Assembly (NCBI GenBank): GCA_026786325.1
Contig: JAJAYH010000420.1
Location: 1 to 15,976, forward strand
DNA length: 15,976 nucleotides
Source: Alkalinema sp. CAN_BIN05
GTDB taxonomy: Bacteria; Cyanobacteriota; Cyanobacteriia; Leptolyngbyales; Leptolyngbyaceae
Direction: 5' to 3'
Shown: piece after piece, positions 13,651 to 15,976 of the stretch
Layout of the letters: every line of letters begins with the position of its first letter
Position numbering within the stretch: the stretch's first letter is position 1
The notes under the pieces: generated by a model
What the model was told of the DNA's origin: nothing
Seen by the model: only the letters and a program-made list of their open reading frames with translations
Databases searched by the model: none
Made by a program: the position numbers and the translations under genes

Positions 13651-14082
13651 TTATCTCCTGACCTTCCCCGCGAAACCCGCCGCCTTAAACTGCTTCAACT
13701 GCAACGGTTCCGGCTGACCTTCTGGCACGATAATGCGAATCGCAAAATGACCTTCGCCCATCGGAATCTCATCGACCGAACCTAGCCGCCCACGATTGGC
13801 CATAATTGTGTCGCCAGTCGCATCAAAAACTCGACCAAAAATATCGCCATTAAATAGATTTTTACCGGAAGTATTGACCGTTGTGCCTTCTACCACGAAA
13901 CATCTCGCACTACGACCACTCCCGTTGCTCATCACCGTTCCCTGCGCCATCTCCGCCGTACAGGCATGGTAAAACACATCCTTGACCGCCACTTGGACCA
14001 TTGCTTCCGCAGGCATCACCCCTACCAGCAGGCCAGCCAAAACACTCATACAAGCCATCATCAACCAATTTATAGTCCGCAT
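13651..14082 (-). CDS. Small exported protein of unknown function
   Basis: The 143-residue protein has a signal peptide (about 1-27: hydrophobic core LMMACMSVLAGLLVGV, then PAEA before MVQV). The mature part is mostly beta-like, with two cysteines (Cys41 and Cys61) that could form a disulfide. Its later half runs LFNGDIFGRVFDATGD (76-91) and ANRGRLGSVDEIP (95-107), and it ends LQLKQFKAAGFAGKVRR. I believe similar short exported proteins occur in other cyanobacteria, often as hypothetical, but I know no function. It is likely periplasmic or on the cell surface. The ATG at 14082 has no strong ribosome site. It converges with the nuclease and diverges from the phosphohexomutase, so it is probably transcribed on its own. 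Calling it an enzyme would be unsupported. Confidence 0.85.
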   Translation of the reverse strand: MRTINWLMMACMSVLAGLLVGVMPAEAMVQVAVKDVFYHACTAEMAQGTVMSNGSGRSARCFVVEGTTVNTSGKNLFNGDIFGRVFDATGDTIMANRGRLGSVDEIPMGEGHFAIRIIVPEGQPEPLQLKQFKAAGFAGKVRR

Positions 14083-14164
14083 TTGAAACCATCACTCATA
14101 AAATTGACCGATCGTTCCTGATGGCGTGTCTTGGAACACATCAAAACGACTTTATTTAAGTTTA

Positions 14165-14178
14165 CCGTGAAATCACGG
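14165..14178. promoter_or_regulatory. Inverted repeat upstream of the phosphohexomutase gene
   Basis: CCGTGA and TCACGG are exact inverted copies separated by AA. The site abuts a 12-bp tandem repeat array and lies about 130 bp before the ATG at 14311, within the divergent intergenic region. It has the shape of a dimer-binding operator. Confidence 0.4.
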
Positions 14179-14238
14179 CATCAGTTGTGGTGTCAATTGC
14201 AGCCTCAATTTTGTTGTCAACTCTAGTGTTAATTGTGG
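14179..14238. repeat. Five tandem imperfect 12-bp repeats
   Basis: Successive units are CATCAGTTGTGG, TGTCAATTGCAG, CCTCAATTTTGT, TGTCAACTCTAG and TGTTAATTGTGG, with the consensus TGTCAATTGTGG. They are gapless and start one base after an inverted repeat. They occupy the gap between the divergent exported-protein and phosphohexomutase genes. Divergence between the units suggests an old array, not a recent slippage product. Confidence 0.7.
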
Positions 14239-14310
14239 GCATCTGCTGCCGTTCTCCCCTAGGATGAACCATAACCATAAATACCTTAAATAAGGAATTC
14301 AGAACTTCTT

Positions 14311-15750
14311 ATGTCAGCCTCCAGCATTAACTACGGTACGAATCCGCCCATTCAGTTTGGCACCGACGGTTGGCGTGGCATCATTGCCGACGACTTCACC
14401 TTCAGCAACGTCTGCAAAGTAACGCGAGCGATCGCAACCTATCTCGAAAAGGCATATTCCAAAGACCGTCCAGTGCTGGTGAGCTATGATCCACGCTTCC
14501 TAGCTGACCAGTTCGCCTACACAGCGGCCAATGTCCTAGCCGACCTCGGTTGGACCGTGAAAATGGTCGATCGTGACTGCCCCACTCCCGTCATTGCTTA
14601 CAATGCAAAACACCTGAATTCAGCGGGCGCACTGATGTTCACGGCCAGTCATAACCCGGCTCCCTATTGCGGCATCAAATATATTCCTGACTACGCTGGT
14701 CCCGCCACCACCGACATCACCGATACCATTGTTGCAGCACTAGCCACCGCTTCCGACTTGCCGCCGGAAAACAAAAACTCCCAGAACATCAGTACCTTTG
14801 ATCCCAAACCTGAGTATCTGAAATTTTTGTACAGAATCATTGATGTCGATCGGATCCGCAGCGCGAAACTAAAAGTAAAATTTGACGCACTGTATTCCAC
14901 CTCTCGTGGTTACTTGGATGAGGTCTTGGTCCATTGCGGTTGCGATACTGAATCCTTTCATATTCATCGGGATGTGTTGTTTGGTGGCGGAATGCCCGAA
15001 CCTAAGCCCGAGCAATTGGTCGAACTGATTGCAGCGGTAAAAGCGGATCATGCCGACATGGGTCTTGCGACGGACGGAGATGCCGATCGGTTTGGGGTGA
15101 TTGATGAATTGGGTAATTATCTAACGCCTAATACTATTTTACTCCTGCTGGCTCGTCATTTGTTGAAAAACAAAGGCAAAAAAGGCGCGATCGTTCGGAC
15201 TGTGGCGACAACACATCTGCTGGATAATCTAGCGGCCAAGTACGACTTAGAACTGATTGAAACAGCGGTTGGATTTAAATATGTCGGGCAACAAATGCGG
15301 GAAACCACCGTATTAATTGGCGGCGAAGAATCCGGCGGATTGAGCATTATTGGTCATATTCCTGAAAAAGATGGAATTTTGGCGGATATGTTGATTGCTG
15401 AAATGGTGGCCTACGAAGGCAAACCCCTGAGCCAACTTGTCTCTGAAGCGATCGCCGATGCTAATGGCCCGCTCTACAATACCCGTCTCGATATGCATCT
15501 GACCAATGCTCACAAACAAGCGGTCTTAACAGCTATTCCCAGCAATCCTCCGACTGAAATTGCTGGTATCGGCGTGAAGGAATTGGGGCGTAAAGATGGC
15601 ATCAAACTTTACCTAGCGGACGGAAGTTGGGTGCTGTTGCGACCATCGGGTACTGAACCGTTGATTCGGGTTTACATTGAAACAACGACCCCTGAAAAGC
15701 TGACCCAGATTTCTAAGTTTATGGAATCGCTGATTGATAGCCTGAAATAG
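14311..15750 (+). CDS. Phosphoglucomutase/phosphomannomutase family protein
   Basis: The 479-residue protein has the four-domain alpha-D-phosphohexomutase layout. It starts with IQFGTDGWRGIIADDF (14-29). The phosphoserine loop is TASHNP (111-116) with Ser113, the metal loop DGDADR (255-260), the sugar-binding loop GGEESGG (337-343) and the phosphate-binding loop RPSGTEP (444-450). All catalytic elements are present. Such enzymes convert hexose-1-phosphate and hexose-6-phosphate through a bisphosphate intermediate; in cyanobacteria this feeds glycogen, cell-wall and polysaccharide synthesis. Substrate choice (glucose, mannose or glucosamine) cannot be settled from the motifs. The ATG at 14311 has AAGGA about 15 bases upstream, too far for a normal ribosome site. 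The gap upstream contains a tandem repeat array and an inverted repeat. Strong stem-loops follow the stop. Confidence 0.94.
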   Translation: MSASSINYGTNPPIQFGTDGWRGIIADDFTFSNVCKVTRAIATYLEKAYSKDRPVLVSYDPRFLADQFAYTAANVLADLGWTVKMVDRDCPTPVIAYNAKHLNSAGALMFTASHNPAPYCGIKYIPDYAGPATTDITDTIVAALATASDLPPENKNSQNISTFDPKPEYLKFLYRIIDVDRIRSAKLKVKFDALYSTSRGYLDEVLVHCGCDTESFHIHRDVLFGGGMPEPKPEQLVELIAAVKADHADMGLATDGDADRFGVIDELGNYLTPNTILLLLARHLLKNKGKKGAIVRTVATTHLLDNLAAKYDLELIETAVGFKYVGQQMRETTVLIGGEESGGLSIIGHIPEKDGILADMLIAEMVAYEGKPLSQLVSEAIADANGPLYNTRLDMHLTNAHKQAVLTAIPSNPPTEIAGIGVKELGRKDGIKLYLADGSWVLLRPSGTEPLIRVYIETTTPEKLTQISKFMESLIDSLK

Positions 15751-15796
15751 GGGGATGTTGAAAAGTCGAAGGTTGTGACCGTCGAGACCCGATCCC

Positions 15797-15823
15797 CCTA
15801 ACCCCCTTAAAAAGGGGGTTAGG
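15797..15823 (+). terminator. 12-bp stem-loop after the phosphohexomutase gene
   Basis: CCTAACCCCCTT (15797-15808) and AAGGGGGTTAGG (15812-15823) are perfect inverted copies with a 3-nt loop, 47 nt after the stop codon. No T run follows directly. The sequence is a form of the widespread cyanobacterial GATCCCCCTAACCCCC repeat. It probably stops or stabilises the transcript. Confidence 0.5.
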
Positions 15824-15849
15824 AATTCAGATCATAGTCCCCCTTTTTT
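15809..15849 (+). terminator. Alternative terminator hairpin with T run
   Basis: AAAAAGGGGG (15809-15818) pairs with CCCCCTTTTT (15839-15848) over ten positions around a 20-nt loop, ending in six T residues. It shares its left-arm G block with the right arm of the preceding stem-loop, so the two cannot form together. The T run makes this the more terminator-like structure. Confidence 0.5.
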
Positions 15850-15898
15850 GTGGCGTAGCCTGCCCGAAGGGCGTAGGGGATTTCGGGGGATCGAGTCT
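15839..15898. repeat. Dispersed palindromic repeat, copy 2 (inverted relative to copy 1)
   Basis: The reverse complement of this stretch matches 9419-9477 except for a short variable segment (GAAAT against CTAG) and one base in the GCCCTTCGGGC core. The remaining sequence to the window end (15899-15976) shows only a run of A residues and no gene I can support. Confidence 0.85.
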
Positions 15899-15976
15899 TT
15901 CATAGTAATAAAAAAAATTTCAAAGGTCCGCTGAGATTTTGTGGTTTTGTCTAAGATTTTTAAGGGAGGTCTGAGG

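Noticed and set aside
14179..14238. Tandem repeats considered as a CRISPR array
   Set aside because: The units are 12 bp, contiguous and imperfect, without spacers, and no cas gene is near.
9419..15898. The two repeat copies considered as ends of an insertion sequence or composite transposon
   Set aside because: The interval holds housekeeping genes only, with no transposase, and such palindromic repeats are common and dispersed in cyanobacteria.

Overview
The window looks like a stretch of cyanobacterial chromosome. The octamer GCGATCGC (HIP1), a hallmark of cyanobacterial DNA, recurs throughout (for example near 443, 1905, 2829, 4651, 5031, 5543, 7578 and 10082). FtsZ ends in the cyanobacterial-type tail LDIPEFLQRRR, and the order rpmG-rpsR-RNase II/R is one I associate with cyanobacteria. 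Genus and species cannot be fixed from the sequence alone. I see no phage, insertion sequence, CRISPR array, rRNA or tRNA. Most of the window is housekeeping chromosome with some surface-polysaccharide and signalling genes.

Layout. Minus-strand block, 1-5700: a secreted fasciclin (FAS1) protein cut by the left edge, a flavoprotein of the YhiN/BaiN family, a WecG/TagA/CpsF glycosyltransferase, a family 2 glycosyltransferase overlapping it by 4 nt, and upstream a GAF-containing histidine kinase whose N-terminal receiver domain has lost all its catalytic residues. About 250 bp later, and divergent from the kinase, comes a NarL/LuxR response regulator (5955-6635), followed on the plus strand by the cell-division pair ftsQ and ftsZ. 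ftsZ has a 314-bp leader with a strong hairpin, short repeats and an overlapping upstream ORF. Convergent to ftsZ is moeA (molybdopterin cofactor). Then come rpmG (bL33), rpsR (bS18) and an RNase II/R-family exoribonuclease on the plus strand, a small secreted protein of unknown function on the minus strand, and a phosphoglucomutase/phosphomannomutase on the plus strand.

How the genes fit together. The two glycosyltransferases probably act in a polysaccharide pathway and share a transcription unit; the kinase 39 nt upstream could belong to it. ftsQ and ftsZ build the division ring. rpmG, rpsR and the nuclease form a translation/RNA-turnover cluster with an intrinsic terminator after rpsR. The phosphohexomutase supplies sugar phosphates for glycogen, cell wall or polysaccharide synthesis.

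The main unusual signals are non-coding or degenerate. They are the pseudo-receiver in the kinase, five 12-bp tandem repeats beside an inverted repeat upstream of the phosphohexomutase, the structured ftsZ leader with an upstream ORF, a triplicated 11-bp start region on the family 2 glycosyltransferase, a candidate 38-aa ORF after the WecG-type gene, and two inverted copies of a dispersed palindromic repeat behind ftsZ and behind the phosphohexomutase. I found no clearly new multi-gene system.
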